Shown one piece after another: positions 45,775 through 58,837 of a stretch of DNA of 64,000 nucleotides; within the stretch, counting starts at the first letter, position 1; each line of letters starts with the position of its first letter. The position numbers and the translations under genes were made by a program. The stretch comes from Streptomyces griseocarneus (GTDB lineage Bacteria > Actinomycetota > Actinomycetes > Streptomycetales > Streptomycetaceae). The stretch lies in assembly GCA_003674045.1 (NCBI GenBank), contig PENC01000006.1:248001-312000 (forward strand). The letters run 5' to 3'. Below the pieces are notes generated by a model. That model was not told the DNA's origin, did not search any database, and saw only the letters and a program-made list of their open reading frames with translations.

Positions 45775-48402
45775 TCACCTCAGCAGCACCCCGGCCCCCT
45801 CCACCGCCGTCTCCGGCGGCAGGGTGACCAGGCCCATCTCCGCGCCGCTCGCCAGCAGCCGGTGCGCGGGCAGGATGCGCACGGTGTAGCCGAAGGGGCC
45901 GGTGCGGTCGAGGGTCAGCGGGCCCTCGTAGAGGCGGCGGCCGTCAAGGCCGGGGCCGCCCGTGGCCTTCAGGGGGAACGTGGACGTCCGGCTCAGCCGG
46001 TCCGCCGGGTCGACGCGTCCGGTGACGACCTGCACCTCGACGTCGGAGGGCGACAGCGAGCCGAGCGAGACGCTCACCCGCAGGGACATCGTGGAGCCCA
46101 GCTCCGCCGTGCCGTTGAGCGCGGTGTCCGAGACCGCCTCGACGTGGTCGACCGCGACGCCGGGCCAGGAGTCGCGCACCCGCCGCTTCCAGGCGGCCAG
46201 CTCGGCCGCCGCCTCCGGGCCCAGGGCCCGCTGGGCCTCGGCGGCGGGCCCGTACAGCCGCTCCACATACTCCCGCACCATGCGCCCCGCGAGGACCTTC
46301 GGTCCCAGGGTGGTGAGGGTGTGGCGGACCATCTCGATCCAGCGGCCGGGCAGACCGCCCGCGGCCTGGTCGTAGAAGCGGGGCGCGACCCGCTCCTCCA
46401 GCAGCCGGTAGAGGGCCGTGGCCTCCAGGTCGTCGCGGCGGTCCTCGTCGGTGGCGGCGCCGTCGGCGGTGGGGATCGCCCAGCCGAAGTCCGGCTCGTA
46501 CCACTCGTCCCACCAGCCGTCCAGGACGGACAGGTTGAGACAGCCGTTGAGCGCGGCCTTCATGCCGGAGGTGCCGCACGCCTCCAGGGGCCGCAGCGGG
46601 TTGTTGAGCCAGACGTCGCAGCCGGGGTAGAGCTTCTGCGCCATCGCCATGCCGTAGTCGGGCAGGAAGACGATGCGGTGGCGCACGCGCGGGTCGTCGG
46701 CGAACCGCACGAGCTCCTGCACGAGGCGTTTGCCGCTGTCGTCGGCGGGGTGGGCCTTGCCCGCGACGACGATCTGGACGGGCCGCTCGGGGTGCAGCAA
46801 CAGCCCCATGAGCCGGTCGCGGTCGCGGAGCATGAGGGTGAGGCGCTTGTAGGAGGGGACACGGCGGGCGAAGCCGATGGTGAGGATGCCGGGGTCGAGG
46901 ACGCCGTCGATCCAGCCGAGTTCGGCGGTGCCCGCGCCGCGCTGGCGCCAGGAGGCGCGCAGCCGGTGCCGCACCTCCTCGACGAGCTGTTCGCGCAGGG
47001 TGCGGCGGAGCTCCCAGATGTCGGCGTCGGGGATGTCGGCGACGGCGTCCCAGCGCTGGGAGCCGCCGACGGTCAGGGCGTCCTCGGCGCGGCCCGCGCC
47101 GATCTGCCGGGCGCCCAGCCGGAGCACCTCGGGGGCGACCCAGGTGGGGGCGTGGACACCGTTGGTGACGGAGGTGATGGGCACCTCGTCGGCGTCGAAG
47201 CCGGGCCACAGACCGGCGAACATCTGGCGGCTGACCTGGCCGTGGAGGGTGGAGACGCCGTTGGCGCGCTGGGCCAGGCGCAGGCCCATGACGGCCATGT
47301 TGAAGAGGTTGGGCTCGCCGCCGGGGTAGCTCTCCATGCCGAGTTCGAGGACGCGCCCGACGTCGATGCCGGGGAGTTCGCCGCCGGGGCCGAAGTGGCG
47401 GGCGACGAGCTCGCGGTCGAAGCGGTCGATGCCCGCGGGCACGGGGGTGTGGGTGGTGAAGACGGCGCCCGCGCGCACGCTCTCCAGGGCGGCGTCGAAG
47501 TCGACGCCCCGCTCGGAGAGTTCGCGGATGCGTTCGAGGCCGAGGAAACCGGCGTGGCCCTCGTTGGTGTGGAAGACCTCGGGCTCCGGGTGGCCGGTGA
47601 GGCGGCAGTAGGTACGGACGGCACGCACACCGCCGATGCCCAGGAGCATCTCCTGGAGCAGCCGGTGCTCGCCGCCGCCCCCGTAGAGCCGGTCGGTGAC
47701 GTCGCGCTCGCCGGGGGCGTTCTCGTCGACGTCGGAGTCGAGGAGCAGCAGCGGGACGCGGCCGACGCGGGCCTGCCAGATGTAGGCGAGCAGGCTGCGG
47801 CCGCCGGGCAGGGCGAGGGAGACGCGGCTGGGGGTGCCGTCGGCCTCGCGGAGGAGGGAGAGCGGGAGCTCGTTGGGGTCGAGCAGCGGGTAGTGCTCCT
47901 GCTGCCAGCCCTCGCGGGAGAGGGACTGCCGGAAGTATCCGTGGCGGTAGAGCAGTCCGACCCCGACGAGGGGGACGCCGAGGTCGCTGGCGGACTTCAG
48001 GTGGTCGCCGGCGAGGATGCCGAGGCCGCCGCTGTACTGCGGGAGGGCGGCGGTGATGCCGAACTCGGGTGAGAAGTAGGCGACGGCGGCGGGCAGTCCG
48101 TCGGGCTGTTCCTGGTACCAGCGGCGGCCGGTGAGATAGTCGTGCAGATCGTCGGCGGCCGCGGCGAGGCGGCGGCGGAAGCGGCGGTCGTCGGCGAGGG
48201 CGGCCAGCCGCGCGGCGGAGACGCTGCCGAGCAGCCGCAGCGGGTCGCCGGCGGCGGCCTGCCACCCCTCGGGGTCGACGGACTGGAAGAGCTCCCGGGT
48301 CTCGGGGTGCCAGGACCAGCGCAGATTGCGCGCCAGCTCGCTGAGCGGTCGTAGGGGCTCCGGAAGGACGGGGCGCACACTGAATCGACGAATGGCCTTC
48401 AC
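45775..48402 (-). CDS. glgP: Alpha-glucan (glycogen) phosphorylase
   Basis: About 875 aa GT35 enzyme of the shorter actinobacterial type with an N-terminal DUF3417 region (KAIRRFSVRPVLPEPLRPLS). It phosphorolyses alpha-1,4 glucan to glucose-1-phosphate. The PLP lysine is about K615 in EACGTSGMKAALNG. Other blocks: SPEFGITAALPQYSGGLGIL, EVFHTNEGHAGFL and FARRVPSYKRLTL. Either GTG at 48402 or the one six bases earlier could be the start; 48402 (KAIRRF) fits the family best. It diverges from glgE, so breakdown and synthesis genes share a 683-bp control region. Confidence 0.95.
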   Translation of the reverse strand: MKAIRRFSVRPVLPEPLRPLSELARNLRWSWHPETRELFQSVDPEGWQAAAGDPLRLLGSVSAARLAALADDRRFRRRLAAAADDLHDYLTGRRWYQEQPDGLPAAVAYFSPEFGITAALPQYSGGLGILAGDHLKSASDLGVPLVGVGLLYRHGYFRQSLSREGWQQEHYPLLDPNELPLSLLREADGTPSRVSLALPGGRSLLAYIWQARVGRVPLLLLDSDVDENAPGERDVTDRLYGGGGEHRLLQEMLLGIGGVRAVRTYCRLTGHPEPEVFHTNEGHAGFLGLERIRELSERGVDFDAALESVRAGAVFTTHTPVPAGIDRFDRELVARHFGPGGELPGIDVGRVLELGMESYPGGEPNLFNMAVMGLRLAQRANGVSTLHGQVSRQMFAGLWPGFDADEVPITSVTNGVHAPTWVAPEVLRLGARQIGAGRAEDALTVGGSQRWDAVADIPDADIWELRRTLREQLVEEVRHRLRASWRQRGAGTAELGWIDGVLDPGILTIGFARRVPSYKRLTLMLRDRDRLMGLLLHPERPVQIVVAGKAHPADDSGKRLVQELVRFADDPRVRHRIVFLPDYGMAMAQKLYPGCDVWLNNPLRPLEACGTSGMKAALNGCLNLSVLDGWWDEWYEPDFGWAIPTADGAATDEDRRDDLEATALYRLLEERVAPRFYDQAAGGLPGRWIEMVRHTLTTLGPKVLAGRMVREYVERLYGPAAEAQRALGPEAAAELAAWKRRVRDSWPGVAVDHVEAVSDTALNGTAELGSTMSLRVSVSLGSLSPSDVEVQVVTGRVDPADRLSRTSTFPLKATGGPGLDGRRLYEGPLTLDRTGPFGYTVRILPAHRLLASGAEMGLVTLPPETAVEGAGVLLR

Positions 48403-49085
48403 CGTCACGACGGTAGCGCCGCGGCGGCCCCGAATCGCGCGTGTTGCGGTCAACTCCGGGGCGCCGCCGGAAGCAGGCGGGGCGCACATCCGCGGCATCG
48501 GCCGGATGCACAGATATACCTGCCGAGTTGAGGGCTGCCGCCGTACGCGCCACGTCCGGTCATGGCCAGCCACCTGCCGCATCCGTATGAGAACGCCCTA
48601 CGTCACGCGTACAACGGGCCCTCCGGCGCGCGAACGGCGCCATGGCTCCGCGCCGTCGCCGAGTGCACCCGGCCGCCCCGCCGGGCCACCGTCTCTCCCC
48701 TCGCGGCGCATTGCACACGATCGGCCCAACGGGGAGACTTCGTAAGGGTGACGGAGTGCCGACCGCCCGCGCCGCTCGGTGCCGCGGGAACGCCGGAAAA
48801 CTACGCGTCGGTAGTTCTCGCGGGACGGGCATGCTCGCCAGGTGCCGGTGGGAAAGCTCCATCGGTACGCAGTGAACTCCCCGTGTCCGCCCTTTCGTCC
48901 ACGGCCTCACCCCACAGACGTCCGGAAGGTTTCCCGCCCACACCCACCCGGGTGAAAGCGGCGGGGAGGAGACACGCCCGCGCCCGGAAGGCGAGGGGCC
49001 GAGCCGATAGAAAGAAAGCACCGCCTGCATCTCATCCGAACCCTCCCGCATCCGCCGCCGTTTTCTCGAATTCCCAGGTGATCCC
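48403..49085. other. Divergent control region between glgP and glgE
   Basis: 683 bp with no convincing gene. An inverted repeat AACTAC-gcgtcg-GTAGTT at 48799-48816 could be an operator. Promoters in both directions are expected; none could be assigned with confidence. Confidence 0.55.
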
Positions 49086-51076
49086 ATGATCGGTCGCATT
49101 CCCGTCCTGGACCTCGCACCGCTCGTGGACTGCGGCCGCAGACCGGTCAAGGCGGTGGTCGGAGAGACCTTCCAGGTGACGGCCACCGTGTTCCGCGAGG
49201 GCCATGAGGCGCTCGGCGCCAATGTGGTGCTGCGCGGACCGGCCGGCCGCTGCGGCCCGTGGACGCCGATGCGCGAGCTCTGGCCGGGCACGGACCGCTG
49301 GGGCGCCGAGGTCACCCCGGATGCCGAGGGCCGCTGGTCGTACGCGGTGGAGGCGTGGGGCGACCCGGTGGAGACCTGGCGGCACGCGGCCCGGATCAAG
49401 ATCCCGGCCGGGATGGAGCACGACCTGGTCCTGGAGGAGGGCGCGCGGCTGCTGGAGCGCGCGGCCGCCGGGGTGCCGAAGAACGAGGGCCGCGAGGCGG
49501 TGCTGGCCGCCGTCGACGCCCTGCGGGACCGCGGCCGCGGCGCCGAGGCCCGGCTCGCCGCCGCGCTCGCGCCCGAGGTCACCGCGGCGCTGGCCGCATA
49601 CCCGCTGCGCGAACTCGTCGGCTGCAGCCGCCAGGTGCCGGTGCTGGTCGAGCGGGAGCGGGCGCTGTTCGGCTCGTGGTACGAGATGTTCCCGCGCTCG
49701 GAGGGCGCGCGGGTCAAGGAGGGCAGGCCGCCGGTGAGCGGCACGCTGCGCACCGCGGCACAGCGGCTCCCGGCGATCGCGGCCATGGGCTTCGACGTGG
49801 TCTATCTGCCGCCCGTCCACCCCATCGGCACCTCCTTCCGCAAGGGCCCCAACAACAGCCTGACCGCGGGCCCGTACGACGTGGGCAGCCCCTGGGCGAT
49901 CGGCTCGGCGGACGGCGGGCACGACGCGCTCCACCCGGACCTCGGCACCTTCGAGGACTTCGACCACTTCGTGGCGAAGGCCCGGGAGCTGCGCATGGAG
50001 GTGGCGCTGGACTTCGCGCTCCAGTGCTCGCCCGAGCACCCGTGGGTGGGCAAGCACCCGGAGTGGTTCCGCCACCGCGCGGACGGCTCCGTCGCGTACG
50101 CCGAGAACCCGCCGAAGAAGTACCAGGACATCTATCCGCTCTCCTTCGACGAGGACTTCGACGGCATCGTCCGCGAGACGCTGCGGGTGCTGCGCCTGTG
50201 GATGGCGCACGGCGTGCGTGTCTTCCGGGTCGACAATCCGCACACCAAGCCGGTGGCCTTCTGGGAGAAGGTCCTCGCCGAGATCGGCCGCACCGATCCG
50301 GACGTGGTCTTCCTCGCCGAGGCGTTCACCCGGCCCGCGATGATGAGGACCCTGGGGGCGGTCGGCTTCCAGCAGTCCTACACCTATTTCACCTGGCGCA
50401 ACACCAAGCGGGAGCTCGTGGACTACGTCGGCGAGCTGGCCGGGGACGCGGCCGCGTGCATGCGGCCGAACTTCTTCGTGAACACCCCCGACATCCTGCA
50501 CGCCTATCTCCAGGAAGGCGGCCGCGCGGCATTCGAGATCCGGGCCGTGCTCGCCGCGACGCTGGCCCCCTCCTGGGGTGTCTACGCCGGTTACGAGCTG
50601 TGCGAGAACACCCCGGTGCGGGCGGGCAGCGAGGAGTATCTGGACTCCGAGAAGTACCAGCTGCGGCCCCGGGACTGGGCCGCGGCCGAGCGCGAGGGCC
50701 GCTCCCTGGCCCCGCTGCTCACCGTTCTCAACCGGCTGCGGCGGCGGCAGCCCGCGCTCCGCAGGCTGCGCAACGTGCGCTTCCACGAAGCCGACAACGA
50801 GACGGTCGTCGCGTATTCCAAGCGGGTGGGCGACTCCTGTGTCCTGACGGTCGTCAACCTCGACCCCCACCACACCCAGGAGGCGACGGTCTCGTTGAAC
50901 ATGCCGGAACTCGGCCTCGCATGGCATGAGTCCGTCCCGGTGCGCGACGAGCTCACCGGAGAGACCTATCACTGGGGCAGGGACAACTATGTGCGCCTGG
51001 AGCCGGGCCGTTCCATCGCGCCCGCGCACGTGTTCTCGCTGCGACCGTCCTCACCGATCGGAGGGTCACCCACACC

Positions 51077-51080
<4 letters not shown>
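49086..51080 (+). CDS. glgE: Maltosyltransferase GlgE (alpha-1,4-glucan:maltose-1-phosphate)
   Basis: 664 aa GH13_3 enzyme that transfers maltosyl units from alpha-maltose-1-phosphate to glucan chains. Catalytic Asp D383 in [12 protein letters not shown], acid Glu E412 in [13 protein letters not shown] and the third acidic residue in VNTPDIL. The N-terminal dimerisation region ([20 protein letters not shown]) and a helical insert follow family order. ATG at 49086 after AGGTGATC. The stop overlaps the treS ATG by four bases. In Streptomyces and mycobacteria this enzyme makes glycogen from trehalose by way of maltose-1-phosphate. Confidence 0.96.
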
Positions 51081-52810
<1,730 letters not shown>

Positions 52811-53119
52811 ACCCGGCCCGGGCGCGGCCCGCCACGGCAGGCCCGCCCGGGCGGTTTCCTCCCCCGAACCCTGGGCACGCTCCCTACTACGTACGCGCGG
52901 ACCGCACGGCACGCCCCGTCCCCCGGGGCGCCCCGGTCCGCCGCCGAGGCCCCCGAGGCCGACAGCACGCACCGCACGCCTCGCACGCGCCGGTCGCACG
53001 GGCGGGCTGACCGTACGGACGATCCTCGCCCGACACGTCCCGCACCGCACACCGGTGAAAGCCGCAATCCGGGACACTTCTCCCTATCCGTCGTGTGCCC
53101 GGGGAAAGGACGCGACGCC
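52811..53119. other. Gap between treS and mak
   Basis: 309 bp, GC-rich, with no clear hairpin or recognised promoter. A separate start for mak-glgB is possible, but read-through from treS is also possible. Confidence 0.45.
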
Positions 53120-54652
53120 ATGTCGGACGCTGCACCGTCCCGCCGCGGGACCACTCGCCGGGGCGTGACTCCCGCACCGCTGTTGTCCTCGCTCCACGCC
53201 GCCCCCACGGACGCCGTGCGGCGGATGGACGACGAAGCGGGGCTGCTGGGTTCCCTCGTGCCCCTGCTCGCCGAGTGGCTGCCGCGGCGACGGTGGTTCG
53301 CGGGCAAGGGCCGTCCGATCTCCGGCTTCACCCTCGTCTCGGCCACCGAGCTGCTCCCCCACCACACGGGCAGTACGACCCCCGGTCTGCTGCACGTGCT
53401 GGTGCGCGCCCACCAGACCGGCTCACCGGCCGCCGTCCAGCCCGGCGGCCCCGCGCTGCGCGCGGGCGCCGACGACTGCTACCAACTCCTGCTCGGCATC
53501 CAGGAAGTGCTCCCGCCGCACCTCGCCGGGGCCCGCATCGGCCGCCCCACCGGCGGCCCGCTGCACGGCCGCACCGTCTACGAGGGCCTCGCCGACCCCC
53601 GGCTCGCGGCCCTCCTGCTGGAGCGGCTGCGGGCGCCCGGCAGGCTCGGCCCGCTCCGCTTCACCCGCGAGAAGAACGCCGTGATCTCCGCCGGGCTCAC
53701 CCCGCGGCTGCTCGGCTCCGAGCAGTCCAACTCCTCCGTCGTCTACGGCGAAACGTACATCCTCAAGCTCTTCCGCCGCGTCAGCCCCGGCACCAACCCC
53801 GACCTCGAACTGCCCCGCGCGCTCGCCGCGAAAGGCTGCGACCGGGTGCCCCCGCCCGCCGCCTGGTTCGAGGCGGAGCTGCCCGGCCTGGAGGCGGAGC
53901 CCGTCACGCTCGGCGTCCTCCAGCCCTATCTGCCCGGCTCCGCCGACGGCTGGCAGCTCGCGCTGAGCGCCCTCGCCGTGCGCGCCGACTTCACCGCCTC
54001 GGCACGCGCCCTCGGGCACGCCACGGCCGAGGTCCACGGCGCGCTCGCCGAGGCCCTGCCGACCGTCGTGCTGCGCCGCCCGCAGCTGGAGCACCTCGCC
54101 GCCGCCATGACCCGCCGCCTGGACGCCGCCGCCGACGCCGTCCCCGTCCTGCGCCCCTACCGGGAGGCGCTGCGCACCGCGTACGAGGAGCTCGCCGCCC
54201 TCGGCAGGGCGGGGCGCACCTGGCACGCCCAGCGCATCCACGGCGACCTGCACCTGGGGCAGGCGCTGCGCACCGCGGCGGACGGCCGCTGGGCGCTCAT
54301 CGACTTCGAGGGCGAGCCCGCCCGGCCGCTGGCCGAGCGCTGCCGCCCGCAGCCGACGGCGCGGGACGTCGCGGGCATGCTGCGGTCCTTCGACTACGCG
54401 GCGGCGGTCGGCCGGGCGACCGGCGGCACCTGGTCCCAGCGCGCCCGCGCCGCCTTCTGCGAGGGCTACGCGAGCGTGCGCGGCGACCCCCGCGAGGACC
54501 CCCAGCTGCTGCGCGCGCACGAGACCGACAAGGCCGTCTACGAAGTCCTCTACGAGGCCAGGCACCGCCCGGACTGGCTGCCGGTGCCGATGTCGGCGAT
54601 CCACCGGCTCGCGCACCCCGGCCCCAGGACGCCGGACGGCGCGCCCGTGTGA
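53120..54652 (+). CDS. mak: Maltokinase (Mak/Pep2)
   Basis: 510 aa. ATP-dependent kinase making maltose-1-phosphate for GlgE. The N-terminal lobe begins [20 protein letters not shown]. The catalytic loop is [14 protein letters not shown] and the metal-binding Asp is in [12 protein letters not shown], the aminoglycoside-phosphotransferase-type kinase fold. ATG at 53120 with AAAGGA upstream is chosen; an in-frame GTG at 53093 would add nine residues. Its stop overlaps an alternative GTG of glgB. Confidence 0.95.
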   Translation: MSDAAPSRRGTTRRGVTPAPLLSSLHAAPTDAVRRMDDEAGLLGSLVPLLAEWLPRRRWFAGKGRPISGFTLVSATELLPHHTGSTTPGLLHVLVRAHQTGSPAAVQPGGPALRAGADDCYQLLLGIQEVLPPHLAGARIGRPTGGPLHGRTVYEGLADPRLAALLLERLRAPGRLGPLRFTREKNAVISAGLTPRLLGSEQSNSSVVYGETYILKLFRRVSPGTNPDLELPRALAAKGCDRVPPPAAWFEAELPGLEAEPVTLGVLQPYLPGSADGWQLALSALAVRADFTASARALGHATAEVHGALAEALPTVVLRRPQLEHLAAAMTRRLDAAADAVPVLRPYREALRTAYEELAALGRAGRTWHAQRIHGDLHLGQALRTAADGRWALIDFEGEPARPLAERCRPQPTARDVAGMLRSFDYAAAVGRATGGTWSQRARAAFCEGYASVRGDPREDPQLLRAHETDKAVYEVLYEARHRPDWLPVPMSAIHRLAHPGPRTPDGAPV

Positions 54653-54708
54653 GCACGCCGGGCCCATGTGACCGCAAATGCAGAGGCTTCCCAGAGGAGG
54701 ACCGCACC

Positions 54709-57054
54709 GTGACCGCTCGTCCCCCGTCCCGTCGACCGTCCCACGAACCCGGGGCCGGCCGCCGCCCCGAGGGCCTGGGCGGAGTGCCCGCCACCTTCCT
54801 GCCCGCCCGGGCCAGGGCCGGGCGGGCCGAAGGCGCGGCCCTGGCCCGCGCGGGGCGCGGCGTGCGCCCCGCGCCCCCGCTCGGCGACGAGGACCGCCGC
54901 CGGCTGCTGCACGGCGCGCACCACGACCCGCACGCCCTGCTGGGCGCGCGCCCGGTGCCGGGCGGCGTCGCCTTCCGCGCGCTGCGGCCGTTCGCCCGCG
55001 CGGTGGCGGTCCGCGCGAAGGGCCTGCACGTCCCGCTGCACGACGAGGGCGACGGCCTCTTCGCGGGGGTGCTGCCGCTGAAGGACGTCCCGGACTACCG
55101 GCTCCTGGTGACGTACGACGACGCCGAGCCGGAGATCCACGACCCGTACCGCTTCCTGCCCACGCTGGGCGAGCTGGACCTGCACCTGATCCGCGAGGGG
55201 CGGCACGAGGAGCTGTGGCGGGCCCTGGGCGCGCACCCGATGACGCACGAGGGCGTCGAGGGCACCCGGTTCGCGGTGTGGGCGCCGAACGCCCAGGGCG
55301 TACGGGTGACCGGGGACTTCGACTACTGGGACGGCACGGGCCATCCGATGCGGTCGCTGGGCGGGTCCGGGGTGTGGGAGCTCTTCCTGCCGGGCATCGG
55401 CGAGGGCGCGCTCTACAAGTTCCGGATCACCCGCCCCGACGGGTCGCACACGCTGCGCGCCGACCCGATGGCGCGGCGCACCGAGGTGCCCCCGGCCAAC
55501 GCGTCGATCGTGCACGTCTCGCACCACGAGTGGACGGACACCGAGTGGATGGCGCGGCGCGCCGAGCGGCCGGTGCACGAGGCGCCGTTCTCCGTCTACG
55601 AGGTGCACCTGCCGTCCTGGCGCCCGGGGCTGACCTACCGCATGCTGGCCCAGCAGCTGCCCGCGTACGTCAAGGACCTGGGCTTCACGCACGTCGAGCT
55701 GATGCCGGTGGCGGAGCACCCCTTCGGCGGCTCGTGGGGCTATCAGGTGACGGGCTTCTACGCGCCGACGGCCCGGCTGGGCACGCCCGACGACTTCAAG
55801 TACCTGATCGACGCGCTGCACCGGGCGGGCATCGGGGTGCTGATGGACTGGGTGCCCGCGCACTTCCCGCGGGACGACTGGGCGCTGGCCGAGTTCGACG
55901 GCCGCCCGCTGTACGAGCACGCGGACCCGGCGCGGGCGGCGCACCCGGACTGGGGCACGCTGGAGTTCGACTACGGCCGTACGGAGGTGCGCAACTTCCT
56001 GGTGGCGAACGCGGTCCACTGGTGCGAGGAGTTCCATATCGACGGGCTGCGCGTGGACGCGGTGGCCTCGATGCTCTACCTCGACTACTCGCGCGCGGAG
56101 GGCGAGTGGACGCCGAACGCCCACGGCGGGCGGGAGAACCTGGACGCGGTGGCCTTCCTCCAGGAGATGAACGCCACGGTCTACCGCCGCTGCCCCGGTG
56201 TCGTCACGGTGGCCGAGGAGTCCACCGCGTGGGACGGCGTCACCCGCGCCACCCACCACGTGGGCCCGGGCGGCTTCGGCGGGCTGGGGTTCGGACTGAA
56301 GTGGAACATGGGCTGGATGCACGACTCGCTGGTGTACGTCTCCAAGGAGCCGGTGCACCGGAAGTACCACCACGGCGAGATGACGTTCTCCATGGTCTAC
56401 GCGTACAGCGAGAACTATGTGCTGCCGATCTCGCACGACGAGGTGGTGCACGGCAAGCGGTCGCTGGTGTCGAAGATGCCGGGCGACTGGTGGCAGCAGC
56501 GCGCGACCCACCGGGCGTACCTGGGCTTCATGTGGGCCCACCCCGGCAAGCAGCTGCTGTTCATGGGCCAGGAGTTCGCCCAGGGGGCCGAGTGGTCGGA
56601 GGGGCACGGCCCGGACTGGTGGCTGCTGGACCCCTCGTACGCGGCGGAGGCGGACCACCGGGGCGTGCGCGACCTGGTGCGCGACCTCAACCGCGTCTAC
56701 CGCGCCACGCCCGCGCTGTGGGAGCGCGACACCGTGCCCGAGGGCTTCGACTGGGTCGACGGCGGCGCGGCCGAGGACAACGTCCTCGCGTTCCTGCGCT
56801 TCGCGGCGGACGGCTCCCCGCTGCTGGCGGTCTCGCACTTCTCGCCGGTGGTGCGGCACGGCTACCGGCTGGGGGTGCCGGGCGGCTTCGCCGGGTGGCA
56901 GGAGGTCCTCAACACGGACGAGGAGCGCTACGGCGGCAGCGGCCTCGCCTGCCCCGACCCCGTCAAACCGGAGGCGACCCGCCACCACGGCCGCCCGTCG
57001 AGCATCTCGGTGACGCTGCCGCCGCTGGCGACGGTGTGGTGGCGGGGGGTGTGA
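54709..57054 (+). CDS. glgB: 1,4-alpha-glucan branching enzyme
   Basis: 781 aa. Adds alpha-1,6 branches to the glucan made by GlgE. Two CBM48-type N-terminal regions ([40 protein letters not shown]) precede the barrel. Catalytic Asp D450 in [11 protein letters not shown], acid Glu E503 in [13 protein letters not shown], and [13 protein letters not shown]. The GTG at 54709 has GAGGAGG eight bases upstream. An alternative in-frame GTG at 54649 overlaps the mak stop (GTGA) and would add 20 residues. Same operon as mak. Confidence 0.96.
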   Translation: MTARPPSRRPSHEPGAGRRPEGLGGVPATFLPARARAGRAEGAALARAGRGVRPAPPLGDEDRRRLLHGAHHDPHALLGARPVPGGVAFRALRPFARAVAVRAKGLHVPLHDEGDGLFAGVLPLKDVPDYRLLVTYDDAEPEIHDPYRFLPTLGELDLHLIREGRHEELWRALGAHPMTHEGVEGTRFAVWAPNAQGVRVTGDFDYWDGTGHPMRSLGGSGVWELFLPGIGEGALYKFRITRPDGSHTLRADPMARRTEVPPANASIVHVSHHEWTDTEWMARRAERPVHEAPFSVYEVHLPSWRPGLTYRMLAQQLPAYVKDLGFTHVELMPVAEHPFGGSWGYQVTGFYAPTARLGTPDDFKYLIDALHRAGIGVLMDWVPAHFPRDDWALAEFDGRPLYEHADPARAAHPDWGTLEFDYGRTEVRNFLVANAVHWCEEFHIDGLRVDAVASMLYLDYSRAEGEWTPNAHGGRENLDAVAFLQEMNATVYRRCPGVVTVAEESTAWDGVTRATHHVGPGGFGGLGFGLKWNMGWMHDSLVYVSKEPVHRKYHHGEMTFSMVYAYSENYVLPISHDEVVHGKRSLVSKMPGDWWQQRATHRAYLGFMWAHPGKQLLFMGQEFAQGAEWSEGHGPDWWLLDPSYAAEADHRGVRDLVRDLNRVYRATPALWERDTVPEGFDWVDGGAAEDNVLAFLRFAADGSPLLAVSHFSPVVRHGYRLGVPGGFAGWQEVLNTDEERYGGSGLACPDPVKPEATRHHGRPSSISVTLPPLATVWWRGV

Positions 57055-57060
57055 AACGGC

Positions 57061-57096
57061 GGTGCCCCGCGTTTCCCGAGGGAAGTGCGGGGCACC
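57061..57096. terminator. Terminator between glgB and the MFS gene
   Basis: Perfect 10-bp stem GGTGCCCCGC / GCGGGGCACC with a 16-nt loop, between converging genes. Confidence 0.85.
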
Positions 57097-57117
57097 GGTG
57101 CTGCGACGAGCGGTCCG

Positions 57118-58782
57118 TCAGACCTTCTCGGATTCCTTCTTCTCCGTCGTGGCCGGGGCGGCGGCCGCCTGCGCCGCCGCGCGGCGCGGCAGGAGGAAGG
57201 CGACGACGACGGTGCCGACGGCGAGGATGACGGCGCCGACCACGCTGGTGTGGGCGACGGAGTCGGCGAACGCCTTGTGGACGGCCTCGGCGACGGTCTG
57301 GGCCTGCTGGGCGCCCATGGCGGCGGCCTTCTCGGCGCCGACCTTGGGGGCGGCGCCCGTGGCGACCTGCTTGCCGACCTCCTTGGCGACGGCGAGGCCC
57401 GCGCCGACGGAGTCCTGCGCGACGGAGAGCGCCTTCTCGGGGAGCTTCGGGCCACCGGCGGCCGCCGCCTCGGCGGCGGCGTCGGCGAGGTTGGAGGAGT
57501 AGGTCTTCGCCAGGACGGTGCCGAGGATGGCGATGCCGAGCGAGCCGCCCATCTCGATGGAGGTGCTGTTGACGGCACCGCCGACGCCCAGCTGGTCCTC
57601 CGGGAAGGAGCCCATGATGGCGCTGGTGCACGGCGACAGGGACAGGCCGATGGCCAGGCCCAGGATGATCAGCGGCAGGACGAAGTCGCCGTACGTCGAG
57701 TGCTCGTCGACGCGGGTGAGCAGCGCGATGGCGACCGTGCCGACCGTCATGCCGAGCGCGACGGTGACCTTCATGCCGAACCTGGGGGTCAGCAGCGCGG
57801 TCAGCACGCCGCCGGCGAACACGGCACCGGCCAGCGGCAGCATCCGCAGGCCCGTGTCCAGCGGCGAGTAGCCGAGGACGAACTGGAGGTGCTGCGTCAG
57901 GTAGTAGAAGGCGCCGAAGACCGCGAGGAAGAACAGCGCGACGGCCAGCGTGGAGCCCGCGAACGCGCGCTGGGCGAAGCGGCGGACGTCGAGGACCGGG
58001 CGCGGGTGCCGCAGCTCCCACAGGACGAAGAGGACGAGGCCGACACCGGCGACGACGGCCGCGACGATCGCGTTGGTGCCCCAGCCGAAGTGCGGGCCCT
58101 CGATGATCATGTAGATGAGGGAGCCGACCCAGATCACGGACAGCAGGCCGCCCACGTAGTCGATCTTGTCGACGTTGGCCGCCTTGGACGGCGGCACCAG
58201 CAGCAGCGCGCCGACGATGCCCACGGCGGCGATCGGCACGTTGATCAGGAAGGTCGACGCCCAGCCGTGGTCCTCCAGCAGGGCACCCGCGACCAGCGGG
58301 CCGACGGCGATGGCCAGACCGGCGGTGGCCGTCCAGATGGTGATGGCCTTCGTGCGCTCCTCGCGCGGGAAGGTGGCGGCGAGCAGCGACAGGGTGGCCG
58401 GCATGATCATGGCCGCGCCGATGCCCATGACGGCACGGGCGACGATGACGCCGGTCGCGCTGTCGACCAGCGACCCGGCGACGGAGGCCGCGCCGAAGAC
58501 GAACAGCCCGAGGCAGAGCGCGCCGCGGCGGCTGTACTTGTCACCCACGGCACCGAGGATCAGCATCAGCGCGGCGTACGGCACGGTGTAGCCGTCGATG
58601 ACCCACTGCAGGTCGGAGCTGCCGAGGCCGAGGTCCTCGACCATGTCCGGGGCCGCCACCGTCAGGGACGTGTTGGCCATGACGATGATCAGCAGGCTGA
58701 TGCACAGGACGCCGAGAGCCGCCCAGCGCCGCGCGTAAGGACCGTCCATCTTGTCGACCGGTGTCGACATCCCGAGGCCCAT
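57118..58782 (-). CDS. MFS drug exporter, DHA2 (14-helix) type
   Basis: 554 aa with about 14 predicted membrane helices. Opens with the DHA2-type RRWAALGVLCISLLIIVMAN, then VIDGYTVPYAALMLILGAVG followed by the motif-A DKYSRR. A long central-to-C-terminal extension rich in Ala and Lys (about residues 450-520) is unusual and extracytoplasmic- or linker-like. Proton-driven multidrug or antibiotic efflux is the family role. ATG at 58782 with AGAGGGGGG upstream. Divergent from a TetR gene across palindromic operators, so likely repressed by it and induced by a substrate. Confidence 0.92.
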   Translation of the reverse strand: MGLGMSTPVDKMDGPYARRWAALGVLCISLLIIVMANTSLTVAAPDMVEDLGLGSSDLQWVIDGYTVPYAALMLILGAVGDKYSRRGALCLGLFVFGAASVAGSLVDSATGVIVARAVMGIGAAMIMPATLSLLAATFPREERTKAITIWTATAGLAIAVGPLVAGALLEDHGWASTFLINVPIAAVGIVGALLLVPPSKAANVDKIDYVGGLLSVIWVGSLIYMIIEGPHFGWGTNAIVAAVVAGVGLVLFVLWELRHPRPVLDVRRFAQRAFAGSTLAVALFFLAVFGAFYYLTQHLQFVLGYSPLDTGLRMLPLAGAVFAGGVLTALLTPRFGMKVTVALGMTVGTVAIALLTRVDEHSTYGDFVLPLIILGLAIGLSLSPCTSAIMGSFPEDQLGVGGAVNSTSIEMGGSLGIAILGTVLAKTYSSNLADAAAEAAAAGGPKLPEKALSVAQDSVGAGLAVAKEVGKQVATGAAPKVGAEKAAAMGAQQAQTVAEAVHKAFADSVAHTSVVGAVILAVGTVVVAFLLPRRAAAQAAAAPATTEKKESEKV

Positions 58783-58800
58783 CGGCCCCCCTCTCTGAAT

Positions 58801-58837
58801 TTGCACATGACTGTGCAACTTACACACCGCTGTGCAA
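58801..58837. promoter_or_regulatory. Tandem palindromic operators for the TetR regulator
   Basis: Two adjacent inverted repeats: TTGCACA-tgac-TGTGCAA (58801-58818, perfect) and TTACACA-ccgc-TGTGCAA (58820-58837, one mismatch), centres 19 bp apart. A further half site TGTGCAA is at 58858-58864. They lie between the divergent MFS and TetR genes, as expected for binding by two TetR dimers. Confidence 0.88.

Noticed and set aside
53095-57054. A single open frame of more than 1300 codons covering mak and glgB
   Set aside because: The first 540 codons are an Arg/Pro-rich shadow of mak in another frame. Only the part from 54709 has family sequence (GlgB).
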